A DNA stretch of 64,000 nucleotides from Ardenticatenaceae bacterium (lineage in GTDB: Bacteria; Chloroflexota; Anaerolineae; Promineifilales; Promineifilaceae). The stretch lies in contig JACKBX010000008.1 in NCBI GenBank assembly GCA_020634375.1, positions 124,001 to 188,000 on the forward strand, written 5' to 3'. The notes beneath the pieces were generated by a model. The model was not told the DNA's origin. It saw only the letters and a list, made by a program, of their open reading frames with translations, and did not search any database. Below, piece after piece: positions 9,741 to 17,281 of this stretch (position 1 is its first letter; every line of letters starts with the position of its first letter). The position numbers and the translations under genes are program-made.

Positions 9741-11129
9741 CTAATCTTCAAGGGGTATCAGCAGGAACTCAGCCCCGGCTTCTGTATGCAAATTCTGACA
9801 GGGGCCAGGATCGCAAGTGTAAGGGTCGAAAATGCCTATGCGCAGTTGCACCGCGTTTGTCTGCGATGGCAAGATGTGCCGCTGAAGAATCAGATCGCCG
9901 GACTGCCAATGCGAATACCATAATCCCTGCGGATCGACGGCATCCCACCAGGCATCGTTTGTTAGCATTGCCCCCGCCCCGTCCAATACATGCACAAATA
10001 CGCTGGCAGGGGAAGACGGCCGTTTCTCCACCCGCCAATAACTCGTCAATACTAGCTCCTCCCCGTCCCGCACCAGATCATATCCCAGCAGACGGAACTG
10101 CCCGCCAAACAGCGTGTCCATTTTGTATTCAGGCTGCACTGCAAGCCCGGCGGGGATGGCATAATGGACAAAGTTCTTTTGCTGCTGCACTGTACTGCCC
10201 TGTGCCACCAGCCACGCTTCCCAAAAGGGGTCTAGCTCCAAAATAGTGGGCCGGAAAAGATGATATGTACCGTCTACCACTTGCGGCAAAATCAATGTTC
10301 CTTGTCTTGGATCAAAATAGCTTAAAGCGATGTCTTCGCGGCGTGTGAGCAACTGCATGGAGGGCACATCCATTGTATCGGGAGACCAGGCAGCGATCAC
10401 GGCCGTTTCCAACTCCTCATGCGTATCCACGTACCCCCCAATATCTGCCAGGGCTGCCTGCCAGACAAATTGCACTTCTTCGTTGTTGGGCCAGGTATGA
10501 AAGATAGAAACGGCCGTCCCCATAAATTGGGTCACCACCCCCACACCCAGCCATATATAGGCCAATTGTGTGGAAAAACGACGCTTTTCTGTGGAAAACT
10601 CACCGAATCTGGGCATAAGTTGGACAACGGGAATGGCCAGCAGTGGCAGGGCATTGATCATGCGAATACTGCTGGGGGCATCGGCCGTAACCAGGCTCGG
10701 TGTCATAGATACGGCCAGCCACAACAACACAAACCCATATTTGGGGGTACGCCAACGCCATATCAACTTCGCCAATCCCGCATAAAACAGCAGCGCCAGA
10801 AACGGGTTGAAGAACGGCCGTGCCGCCACATTTTGCCGCCACAATGGATCGCCCTCAAATAAAAAGCCGCGCAAAATGAGCCAAGCATTTTGCAAAACCG
10901 GGCGCACATCTCCTGCCAGCAGCGCCCGCAGCGGCGCATCCACTTCGCCAATGCGGAACTCCGCGCCGGGATGAGACAGCAAATAGAGCGCCAGCGGCAC
11001 GGCAACCAGGGCATAGATCAGCCAAAACAGAGCCACATCGCGCCACCGCGCCCGCAGTTCCCGCCAATGAAACACAGCCAGATACACCGTCCACAACCCA
11101 TAAAAGATGGGCACGGCACGTGCCGCCAT
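9741..11129 (-). CDS. Membrane glycosyltransferase, C-terminal part (frame-shifted gene)
   Basis: 462 residues from the first internal Met; the frame is open back to a stop at 11205-11207. It continues the protein that starts at 11680: the reading PFAGLFAGLSFHTYMAARAV joins naturally to the upstream fragment. The first half has several hydrophobic membrane segments. The second half is a soluble domain with DLVRDGEELVLTSYWRVEK and VFVHVLDGAGAML, ending in HTEAGAEFLLIPLED, a periplasmic/extracellular-type beta domain. The two halves together look like a GT39/ArnT-like (PMT superfamily) lipid-linked sugar transferase. The upstream part is in another frame, and the break falls on the octamer array at 11174-11206. 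As sequenced this is a split gene; it may be inactive or switchable. Confidence 0.75.
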   Translation of the reverse strand: MAARAVPIFYGLWTVYLAVFHWRELRARWRDVALFWLIYALVAVPLALYLLSHPGAEFRIGEVDAPLRALLAGDVRPVLQNAWLILRGFLFEGDPLWRQNVAARPFFNPFLALLFYAGLAKLIWRWRTPKYGFVLLWLAVSMTPSLVTADAPSSIRMINALPLLAIPVVQLMPRFGEFSTEKRRFSTQLAYIWLGVGVVTQFMGTAVSIFHTWPNNEEVQFVWQAALADIGGYVDTHEELETAVIAAWSPDTMDVPSMQLLTRREDIALSYFDPRQGTLILPQVVDGTYHLFRPTILELDPFWEAWLVAQGSTVQQQKNFVHYAIPAGLAVQPEYKMDTLFGGQFRLLGYDLVRDGEELVLTSYWRVEKRPSSPASVFVHVLDGAGAMLTNDAWWDAVDPQGLWYSHWQSGDLILQRHILPSQTNAVQLRIGIFDPYTCDPGPCQNLHTEAGAEFLLIPLED

Positions 11130-11143
11130 GTAGGTGTGGAAGC

Positions 11144-11680
11144 TCAGTCCGGCGAAGAGGCCAGCAAAAGGAATGACAAGGTGACAGGGTGACGGGGTGA
11201 CTGTTCACCCCCTCTCTCCCACGCAGTCCACCAAAAGTAGGCAGACAGGCCGGATAATACAGGTAGGGTGATAGCGCGGAGGGCAAGGCGGCTATAAAAG
11301 GTAGGCCAAAATAAAATAGCGAGAATCGCGGCGGAAATTAACGCCTCACGGCGACCAAACAGGCGGCGGGTGAGGACGTAGCTGACAGCGACAAGCAGCA
11401 GTCCGGCAAAAACAGCAGGCAGGCGCAGCGCCAGCACGTTATCCCCCAACAAAGCTACAAATCCAGCCTGCAAATAATGAAAACCAGCCTCGTGCCCATA
11501 AGCACGGGTGAAATAAATGGCATGTTCGCCCGCTAAAATGGAGCGGTCAATCAGCCAATTAGCAACTTCATCGTGTTCAATGCCAGGGGGAGAAAGGTTG
11601 TTGAGACCAACCAACCGCAGCGCCGCGGCCAGCAGCAAAATGAGCAAAAGGGTAAACTGTGCAAGACGTTGGCGGGTCAT
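11144..11680 (-). CDS. Membrane glycosyltransferase family 39-like, N-terminal fragment
   Basis: 178 residues: an N-terminal membrane segment (FTLLLILLLAAALRLVGL), then GIEHDEVANWLIDRSIL, which has the acidic pair after the first membrane helix typical of GT39/ArnT/PMT-type transferases. Further membrane helices follow to about residue 160. The last residues (SPRHPVTLSFLLLASSPD) are encoded by an octamer array and then an out-of-frame tail. The true continuation lies in the frame of the 9741-11129 ORF. The deficit is 2 mod 3, so loss of one 8-base unit would restore a single frame. It starts 13 bases after the HEPN gene, so it may be co-transcribed with the toxin-antitoxin genes. Confidence 0.75.
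   Translation of the reverse strand: MTRQRLAQFTLLLILLLAAALRLVGLNNLSPPGIEHDEVANWLIDRSILAGEHAIYFTRAYGHEAGFHYLQAGFVALLGDNVLALRLPAVFAGLLLVAVSYVLTRRLFGRREALISAAILAILFWPTFYSRLALRAITLPVLSGLSAYFWWTAWERGGEQSPRHPVTLSFLLLASSPD
11174..11206. repeat. Octamer tandem array inside the glycosyltransferase gene
   Basis: Three 8-base units TGACAAGG, TGACAGGG and TGACGGGG plus a partial TGAC, followed by an inverse fragment TTCACCCC. The reading-frame break of the surrounding gene must lie between 11147 and 11204, that is, within this array. Confidence 0.8.
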
Positions 11681-11693
11681 GAAAGATTAGCCG

Positions 11694-12077
11694 CTAATCA
11701 AAGACCTGATTGCCTGCAAAAAAGCCCTGTGAAGCCTGAATGGCTTGCTCCGCCTGTGACCCAGATACGTGGGCCGTACCGCCATAATCGCCAAGATTTC
11801 GTATTTCAAAAAGCCAGTTTAAGTTCTTGCCATGATCCTTACTTAACCTGCTTGTTTTGACAAATCGTTGGTGGATGGAAGCAATAACGCCGCTGTGTTT
11901 GCTAAATTCCAAACCTTCATTGAGCAATACGGCCGTAGCTCCATAAAAAGCAGCATAATACGCACGAGACGCAGCAAAATCGTAGTAACCTTTGTTAACC
12001 AATTCTCTCGCCGCCTGGAGAGACCGCTCTGCCCGCTCCAAATTGGCAGCAATTTCTTGCTCGTATTCTGAGGTCAT
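11694..12077 (-). CDS. HEPN-domain protein of an MNT/HEPN toxin-antitoxin pair
   Basis: 127 residues, all-helical, with the HEPN (COG1895-like) pattern: ANLERAERSLQAARELV at the start, YDFAASRAYYAAFYGATAVLL in the middle and EIRNLGDYGG near residues 90-100. In this family HEPN proteins are RNases or targets of the partner nucleotidyltransferase. The classical R-x4-6-H RNase motif is not evident; this is the R...DYG variant. The start ATG overlaps the stop of the nucleotidyltransferase gene by 4 bases (ATGA), which indicates translational coupling. It is the last gene of a four-gene toxin-antitoxin run and sits 13 bases before the glycosyltransferase start. Confidence 0.85.
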   Translation of the reverse strand: MTSEYEQEIAANLERAERSLQAARELVNKGYYDFAASRAYYAAFYGATAVLLNEGLEFSKHSGVIASIHQRFVKTSRLSKDHGKNLNWLFEIRNLGDYGGTAHVSGSQAEQAIQASQGFFAGNQVFD

Positions 12078-12406
12078 ACCGCTATTCCCTCACGGCGAGC
12101 ATTGCGGTAAAGCTGAATCGTGCCACGCTCATACTCTTGTATCGTCACCGGTCTAGCTGAAATAAGCTGCTCAGATTCCAACTGGATAGGGTATAAAACA
12201 TCAATGATGTGACGCAGTTCCACAAAATAATCGAAGGGTGTATTTAATAAAACAAGCAAGTCAATGTCGCTCATCGCATCAGCCTGATTGCGGGCAACAG
12301 ACCCGTACAAAATCAGACCCTTGAATTGAGTGCCGTATTCACTTTCAAGAACAGACTGACATTTTCTGATGACATCATTTTTAATGGTCATTTCGTTTAC
12401 CTTCAA
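12074..12406 (-). CDS. MNT-type minimal nucleotidyltransferase (antitoxin partner of HEPN)
   Basis: 110 residues with the pol-beta superfamily motif GSVARNQADAMSDIDLLV at about residues 35-52 (GS...DxD), the metal and NTP-binding core. MNT proteins pair with HEPN toxins and can inactivate them by AMP transfer. The first ATG is at 12406; Met6 (12391) is an alternative. It overlaps the HEPN gene by 4 bases and starts 9 bases after the MazF-like stop, so it is in one operon with both modules. Confidence 0.85.
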   Translation of the reverse strand: MKVNEMTIKNDVIRKCQSVLESEYGTQFKGLILYGSVARNQADAMSDIDLLVLLNTPFDYFVELRHIIDVLYPIQLESEQLISARPVTIQEYERGTIQLYRNARREGIAV

Positions 12407-12415
12407 CAGATTCCC

Positions 12416-12772
12416 TCATGCCACCTCACGCGGTTCAGTCAGCAAACGCAAGCCTTCCAGTATTTGCCGCACACGTTCTTTTGACAATACTCCTATCTTT
12501 TCTGTCAAATCACGTTTGTTAACCGTGTACAACTGCGAAACATTGACCACACTGGATTTAGGTAAATTGGCCTCGCCTTTTTGCAATCGCACATTTCCAG
12601 GAGCTTTCATGATTTGTAAATTTGAAGTAAGGGCGCAAACCAACACCGTATTGATCCGGCTGTGGTTAAAAGCGTTGTTCTGGATAACAACGTAAGGGTG
12701 CAAGTAGCCAGGCTCTGACCCTGCCGGTGTACCCAAATCAACCCAAAAAACGTCGCCTTGATTAATTACCAT
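12416..12772 (-). CDS. PemK/MazF-family toxin (endoribonuclease fold)
   Basis: 118 residues with the MazF-fold pattern INQGDVFWVDL, GSEPGYLHPYVVIQNN and NTVLVCALTSNL. MazF toxins cleave mRNA at short motifs. The Arg normally found just before the Pro in the G-S-E...R-P segment is not present here (Leu-His-Pro), so catalytic activity is uncertain. The start overlaps the antitoxin stop by 7 bases, the usual coupled arrangement. Transcription comes from the antitoxin promoter at 13056-13084. Confidence 0.88.
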   Translation of the reverse strand: MVINQGDVFWVDLGTPAGSEPGYLHPYVVIQNNAFNHSRINTVLVCALTSNLQIMKAPGNVRLQKGEANLPKSSVVNVSQLYTVNKRDLTEKIGVLSKERVRQILEGLRLLTEPREVA

Positions 12773-13020
12773 GATCCTTCAACCATCTCCCGCTGTTTCC
12801 GCTGCATAGCAGCCATGCGTGCTTCTTCTTCGGGATCAGGCGAGTCAACATACGCTGCGTTAATAGCATCTAGCAACTGCTGGTTTTCACGTCGTTGCAG
12901 AAATTCTTCGACGGCCAGCACAAACAAGTGGCTGCGGGGAATGCCTAACTCTTGCGCTGCCTCATCTACCTGTTCTAACAACGGTCTCTCTAAAGAAATT
13001 GCAGTTTTTACATTTGCCAT
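12766..13020 (-). CDS. Ribbon-helix-helix antitoxin of the MazF-like toxin
   Basis: 84 residues. The N-terminus VKTAISLERPLLEQVDEAAQ is a ribbon-helix-helix DNA-binding segment. The middle (IPRSHLFVLAVEEFLQRR) completes the RHH. The C-terminal acidic and basic helix (DPEEEARMAAMQRKQREMVEGSW) is the likely toxin-binding tail. Antitoxins of this kind autorepress their operon. It is the first gene of the four-gene run, with a strong promoter immediately upstream. Confidence 0.85.
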   Translation of the reverse strand: MANVKTAISLERPLLEQVDEAAQELGIPRSHLFVLAVEEFLQRRENQQLLDAINAAYVDSPDPEEEARMAAMQRKQREMVEGSW

Positions 13021-13055
13021 CTTTACACCTTTACACCTGTAATCAGCATAAAGTT

Positions 13056-13084
13056 AGTATAACAAACGGTATTCCGAATGTAAA
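13056..13084 (-). promoter_or_regulatory. Toxin-antitoxin operon promoter
   Basis: Minus strand TTTACA (13084-13079), 17-base spacer, TATACT (13061-13056). The spacer holds the small inverted repeat CGGaataCCG, a possible antitoxin operator. TTTACACC-like direct repeats lie just downstream, before the ATG. Confidence 0.6.
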
Positions 13085-13087
13085 TAC

Positions 13088-16000
13088 TCAACTCAGGAAA
13101 CGCAGCCGCCGAGTAACGGCCGTTGGCAAAGTGGCCCGCAGTATCTGTTTCTCGTCGTCGCCAATAACGCGGAAGAGCCACAGGCCGATGGGATAGGCAA
13201 TGATGCCGATCACGGCCGTTCCCACCCCCACCACCTGATACCCAAGCCACATCAACCCCACCATGATCACGGTGACGAGCAACGGCCGTACCGCCAACCG
13301 CCCCCAATCCAATCCCCGCATCCGCTTCCGCAAGTAATACTCAAACACCAGCAGCAGCACCACCTCCGACAAAATCGTCGTCACCGAAGCCGCCACATAG
13401 CTGTAAGCGCGGATAAACAACGCATTGGCGATAATGTTAAAGCCCACCGCAATGGCAAAGGCCCGCGGCTGCATCCGCTCCAAACCCAGCGCAATCAGCA
13501 CATAATTGGTCACACTGTTCAGCCAGCCAATAGGGATTGACCAGATCACAATTTGCAGCGCGATGGCTCCGTGTGGCAAAAACTCGCTGCCGCCCAGCAC
13601 CGCCACCAGCGGATAGGCCAAAAAAGTCGTGATAGCGGCAATCGGCAGCGCCAACAGCAGCATAATTTTCAGCGACATCTGGTACATGCGCCGCGCTGCC
13701 TCCACCGAGCGCTCAATTTCCCGCGAAATAATGGGGAACAGCGCCAGCGTGAAGTACGAGGGCACAATTTGCAGCGCATTGAACCATTTATAGGCGCTGC
13801 TGTACCAGCCCACCACCTCCTCGCCATTCGGTAGCATCGTGCGCAGCAAATACACATCCACCGAAATGAACACCGTTTGCAGTAAATGAATCAGCATCAG
13901 CGGAAAGCCGAGGCGCACCATGCGCCGCTGCAAAGGCCAGTCCACTTGCCAGGGGCCAGGCAGGGCAAAATTGCGCCACGCCGACATCCCTAAAATGCCC
14001 AGGGTGATCAGGTTGGTGAGAATGGAAACGGCCGCCAATCCCACAAAACCCATCCCCAACAACAGCGCCGCCACGCCAAAGCCAACCTTCATCATCGTCG
14101 TCACGGTGGTCACGGCCGCTGGCGTCTCCGCCTTTTCGTAGACATAAAACAGCCCCGTCACCCCTTTGGACATGCCAGAAATGACCATGCCAATCATGAT
14201 GAAGCCAATTGCCACAATTTCCGGGCGGGTGAAGGGATTGCTGAACAAATTCGTGCCCGCGACCAGCGCCAGCATGGGCAGGCTGGCAAAGACGGCCGCG
14301 CCCAAACGCAAAATAGTCGTATTCAGCAAATAACTGCTGGCCTGCTCCCGCGCCTTCGACACCTCGCGGATGACGAGAATGTCCAGCCCAAAATTGGCAA
14401 GAATGTCAAAAATACCGGCGGCGGCGATGGCTGTGGCAAAACTGCCCGCGTCGGCCGGCCCCAACACGCGCAGGTAGTACATGGCAAAGACAAACTCGAT
14501 GCCTTTGTTGAAGAGGTTGAGCGCCATCGGCGCGGCGCTGTTTTTGGCGATGCTGCGCGTGGTCGTCATCGCCGCATCCGGTTTGACGATGGCCTGCCAG
14601 CCCCACACCACCAACCCAAACAGCAGCACAATCACACCCATCGCACTCAACAGCCCGCCCAACTGGAAGCTGGCGGGGCTGTAGCGGAAGCGCACTGTCC
14701 AATGCCCCGCGTCCAGCATCACGCCGCGAAAGTTGCCGTTGACGCGGGTAATGGGTACTTCGATTTCGTCGGATTCGGTGGTGTTGTACGGCCGTACATA
14801 CGCCTTCCATCCCGCAAAATAACTATCATTCAAGATAAGCCACGCTGGTTCCGCCGCCTCCGCGCTCACCAGCACCTCGCGGTTGTCATAGTGGTCAATT
14901 GTGGCCGGGGAATAGAGATTGGAGATTGGAGATTGGAGATTAGAAACAGGCAATTTCCAATCTCCAATCTCTACCACCACATAATTGCGCGGGTCAAACT
15001 GCGTCAGCGCCGCCAGGACATCATCCGCCAGCACGGTGCTGCTTTGCGGCAGCGTGTAAGCACGGGGGGCTACCGCCAGATTTTCGTAGACGCGCAAGCC
15101 ATCGCCCTGCCACGCCAGTTGCAGCTTGGGCAGGTCAATCGTTTCGGAGGTGATGATGTATTTGACGTTGAGTACATCCAGCAGCGGCGAGTTCAGCGAT
15201 TCCCAGTTGACGATGGGCTGGATGCGGTTGTATTGCAGCTCATTTTGCGGCTCGATGGCCGACATATAATCCACAAACTGCCGGGGGATGATGGAATCGT
15301 AGCCGCGAATGTCTTGCAGGTCGTACAGCCAGCCGGAATTGGCGTTGAAGGGCTTGTCGCCATGCGGTGCAAAACTGGTAATGCGCCACTCGCCGGGCTG
15401 CTGTTCCAGCCATTGCACCAAGTCGGGTTTGTAGTCGAGGAGGGCGGGATCAACGGCCGTATTAAACCCCACATTCGCCACAAACAAATCTAGCATCAGC
15501 GCCGCCGCCGCCATAAACAGCCAAATGGGAATGCCGCGCACGTAAATGGGGCAGCGGCTGACGCGCAATACCGTCCCCGTCGCCACCAACATCAGCCCCA
15601 AAATGAATAGTTGGCGAAACTCGAAGCTGTAAAATGCCCGCGCATCGGGAAAAGCCAAATCAGCCAGCGCCAATCCGTGAAACAGGCGCTCAACCAATGG
15701 CTCCACACTGGCATAGGCCGCCCGCGACGCGAACAATCCCGCGATCAGCAGCAGCCCGCCCCAAAAAGCCAGCCCCGCTAGCAGAGAGATTAGAGATTGG
15801 AGATTAGAGATTGGCGGTTGGCGTCTCAATCTCCAATCTCTAATCTCTAATCTCTGCAACACATCCATGCCGAAGCCGGCGAGTACGGCCGTAAACAACG
15901 ACAGCGGAAACACCCAACGAAACGGTGTGCGAATCTGGTCGGCAAAAGGCAGGCCATAATAAATGAGTGCATACAACGGCGTGCCAAAAATGAAGGCCAA

Positions 16001-17281
16001 CGATAACACACTCATCGCCGCAAAAAAGCCCGTTTGCGCACGGCGGTCGTTGGTTGTTGGTTGTTGGTTGCTGGTTGCTGGTAACTGACCACTGGCTACT
16101 GACCACTGATTACTGATTACTGAAAACAAACTAAGCAAAACTAAAAACAGCGGCAAAATCCCTAAATACGCGCCGCCTTCGACATAATTTTTGATGCCCC
16201 ACTCGCTGGTTCCGGGCAGGGCGACGGTTTTGCCGGTGAAGGCATCCGTATAACTTTGCATCGCCGGACTGCCAAAAAAGTTGGGCATGACAAAAGCCAG
16301 CGCCCGCCGCGCCGGGAAAGCGTAGCTGCGCACCTGTGCCAGCGTCGTCTCGCCGCTGCGGAAGTTGGCCTGACCCACCTCAAAAAAGGGCACAAATTGG
16401 ATGCCGCCGAGCATGAGGCCGACGAGTACCATGCCGAGCAGCCAACCGAGGGGTTTGAGGGATGAAGGATGAAGGATGAAGGATGAAAGGGGACGCTTGA
16501 CGCTTGCCAACCATCGCCACAGGGCATAGATGCCCATGACGAGCAGGGTGTAGTAGGTGATTTCGATGTGCCCGGCGAGAATTTGTAGACCGAGAGCAAT
16601 GCTGCCAACGGCAACCCACAAAACGGTCAGACGTGGGCGATTAGAGATTGGAGATTGGAGATTAGAGATTGGCGCTTCAATCTCCAATCTCCAATCTCTA
16701 ATCACTAATTCAATGCAGGCCAACAGCAAAGGCAGCCACGCCGCCGCGCCGCTGATCATGGGGAAAACGGCCGTGCTCGCCAACAAAAACCCGCTCCCCT
16801 GATACACCAGCCCAGCTATCACCGCGCTGGCGCGGCGCATCCCCAGCACGCGGCCAAACACAAACGCCAGCACCCCGGCCAGCCACACCTGACTCACCGC
16901 ATACCAGCCATACGCCTTCGTCAGCGGCAAAAACAGAAACAGCCAGCTAAACGGGTACAGCATCGAATGCTGCCCTGTTGCCAGGAAGGGCATGCCCGCG
17001 AATAAGTCGGGATTCCAGAGGGGGATACGGCCGTTGCGGATTTCGTTAACAGCAAACCGCTTCCAGGCGTAATTTTCAATGATGAGATCAGTCAGTAAGG
17101 GGTTTTGTGGCTGGTCAATGCCATAATTAGCAGCTTGAGATGCCCAGGGTTCCCACTGAAACAGATTGTCTACCGGCAGCATCGTCTTGCTGCCCAGAGT
17201 CACAGGCCCATACAGCAGCAAGGGCAACAGCAAAAATCCAAAAATGATGAGGATGTGGGAGAGGAACGATTTACGCCCCAT
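13088..17281 (-). CDS. YfhO-like membrane protein fused to a Wzx/MATE-type flippase
   Basis: 1397 residues. About 1-900 matches YfhO-family multi-pass proteins: a first membrane helix, then LPVDNLFQWEPWASQAANYG, WNPDLFAGMPFLATGQHSMLYP, many membrane segments and an extracytoplasmic domain with PGEWRITSFAPHGDKPFNAN. About 925-1397 is a separate 12-14 helix polysaccharide flippase-like module (APMALNLFNKGIEFVFAMYY, FPIISREIERSVEAARRMYQ). YfhO proteins act in glycosylation of lipoteichoic acid and other polymers; flippases move lipid-linked sugars. The fusion suggests coupling of transfer and export. Five tandem heptamer arrays sit in frame inside the YfhO part and encode repeated peptides such as ISNLQSPISN. 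The start overlaps the response-regulator stop by 11 bases. The fusion junction near residue 910 has no stop. Confidence 0.85.
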   Translation of the reverse strand: MGRKSFLSHILIIFGFLLLPLLLYGPVTLGSKTMLPVDNLFQWEPWASQAANYGIDQPQNPLLTDLIIENYAWKRFAVNEIRNGRIPLWNPDLFAGMPFLATGQHSMLYPFSWLFLFLPLTKAYGWYAVSQVWLAGVLAFVFGRVLGMRRASAVIAGLVYQGSGFLLASTAVFPMISGAAAWLPLLLACIELVIRDWRLEIEAPISNLQSPISNRPRLTVLWVAVGSIALGLQILAGHIEITYYTLLVMGIYALWRWLASVKRPLSSFILHPSSLKPLGWLLGMVLVGLMLGGIQFVPFFEVGQANFRSGETTLAQVRSYAFPARRALAFVMPNFFGSPAMQSYTDAFTGKTVALPGTSEWGIKNYVEGGAYLGILPLFLVLLSLFSVISNQWSVASGQLPATSNQQPTTNDRRAQTGFFAAMSVLSLAFIFGTPLYALIYYGLPFADQIRTPFRWVFPLSLFTAVLAGFGMDVLQRLEIRDWRLRRQPPISNLQSLISLLAGLAFWGGLLLIAGLFASRAAYASVEPLVERLFHGLALADLAFPDARAFYSFEFRQLFILGLMLVATGTVLRVSRCPIYVRGIPIWLFMAAAALMLDLFVANVGFNTAVDPALLDYKPDLVQWLEQQPGEWRITSFAPHGDKPFNANSGWLYDLQDIRGYDSIIPRQFVDYMSAIEPQNELQYNRIQPIVNWESLNSPLLDVLNVKYIITSETIDLPKLQLAWQGDGLRVYENLAVAPRAYTLPQSSTVLADDVLAALTQFDPRNYVVVEIGDWKLPVSNLQSPISNLYSPATIDHYDNREVLVSAEAAEPAWLILNDSYFAGWKAYVRPYNTTESDEIEVPITRVNGNFRGVMLDAGHWTVRFRYSPASFQLGGLLSAMGVIVLLFGLVVWGWQAIVKPDAAMTTTRSIAKNSAAPMALNLFNKGIEFVFAMYYLRVLGPADAGSFATAIAAAGIFDILANFGLDILVIREVSKAREQASSYLLNTTILRLGAAVFASLPMLALVAGTNLFSNPFTRPEIVAIGFIMIGMVISGMSKGVTGLFYVYEKAETPAAVTTVTTMMKVGFGVAALLLGMGFVGLAAVSILTNLITLGILGMSAWRNFALPGPWQVDWPLQRRMVRLGFPLMLIHLLQTVFISVDVYLLRTMLPNGEEVVGWYSSAYKWFNALQIVPSYFTLALFPIISREIERSVEAARRMYQMSLKIMLLLALPIAAITTFLAYPLVAVLGGSEFLPHGAIALQIVIWSIPIGWLNSVTNYVLIALGLERMQPRAFAIAVGFNIIANALFIRAYSYVAASVTTILSEVVLLLVFEYYLRKRMRGLDWGRLAVRPLLVTVIMVGLMWLGYQVVGVGTAVIGIIAYPIGLWLFRVIGDDEKQILRATLPTAVTRRLRFLS
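14912..14973. repeat. Heptamer array (GGAGATT) with inverse complement, in frame in YfhO gene
   Basis: Four near-perfect GGAGATT-type units and then AATCTCC-type units. It is translated as part of the YfhO-flippase protein (about residues 769-789, DWKLPVSNLQSPISNLYS). Confidence 0.85.
15781..15858. repeat. Heptamer array (GGAGATT/TAGAGAT) with inverse complement, in frame
   Basis: Left arm of GAGATTA/GAGATTG units and right arm of CAATCTC/TAATCTC units around a short centre; residues about 474-500 of the YfhO-flippase protein. Same unit family as 14912-14973 and 16640-16710. Confidence 0.85.
16046..16123. repeat. Two adjoining heptamer arrays (GTTGGTT and ACTGATT types), in frame
   Basis: GTTGGTT-type units run into CTGATTA-type units; translated as about residues 386-412 (SNQWSVASGQLPATSNQQPT). 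Confidence 0.8.
16460..16488. repeat. GGATGAA heptamer array, in frame
   Basis: Four consecutive GGATGAA units; encodes SSFILHPSSL around residues 264-274 of the YfhO-flippase protein. The same heptamer recurs at 21306-21366. Confidence 0.85.
16640..16710. repeat. GGAGATT heptamer array with inverse complement, in frame
   Basis: Three GGAGATT/TAGAGAT-type units then AATCTCC units. It encodes about residues 190-214 (DWRLEIEAPISNLQSPISNR). Confidence 0.85.

Noticed and set aside
11144..11146. Selenocysteine reading for the stop in the split glycosyltransferase
   Set aside because: Reading through does not continue the family sequence; the correct continuation lies in another frame, so a frameshift explains it better.
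10855..11286. Separate 143-residue minus-strand ORF in the glycosyltransferase
   Set aside because: It is the third reading frame across the repeat-induced break; its peptide has no family pattern.
14912..16710. CRISPR-like arrays in the YfhO gene and spacers
   Set aside because: Units are 7 bases long without unique spacers of constant length, and no cas genes are present.
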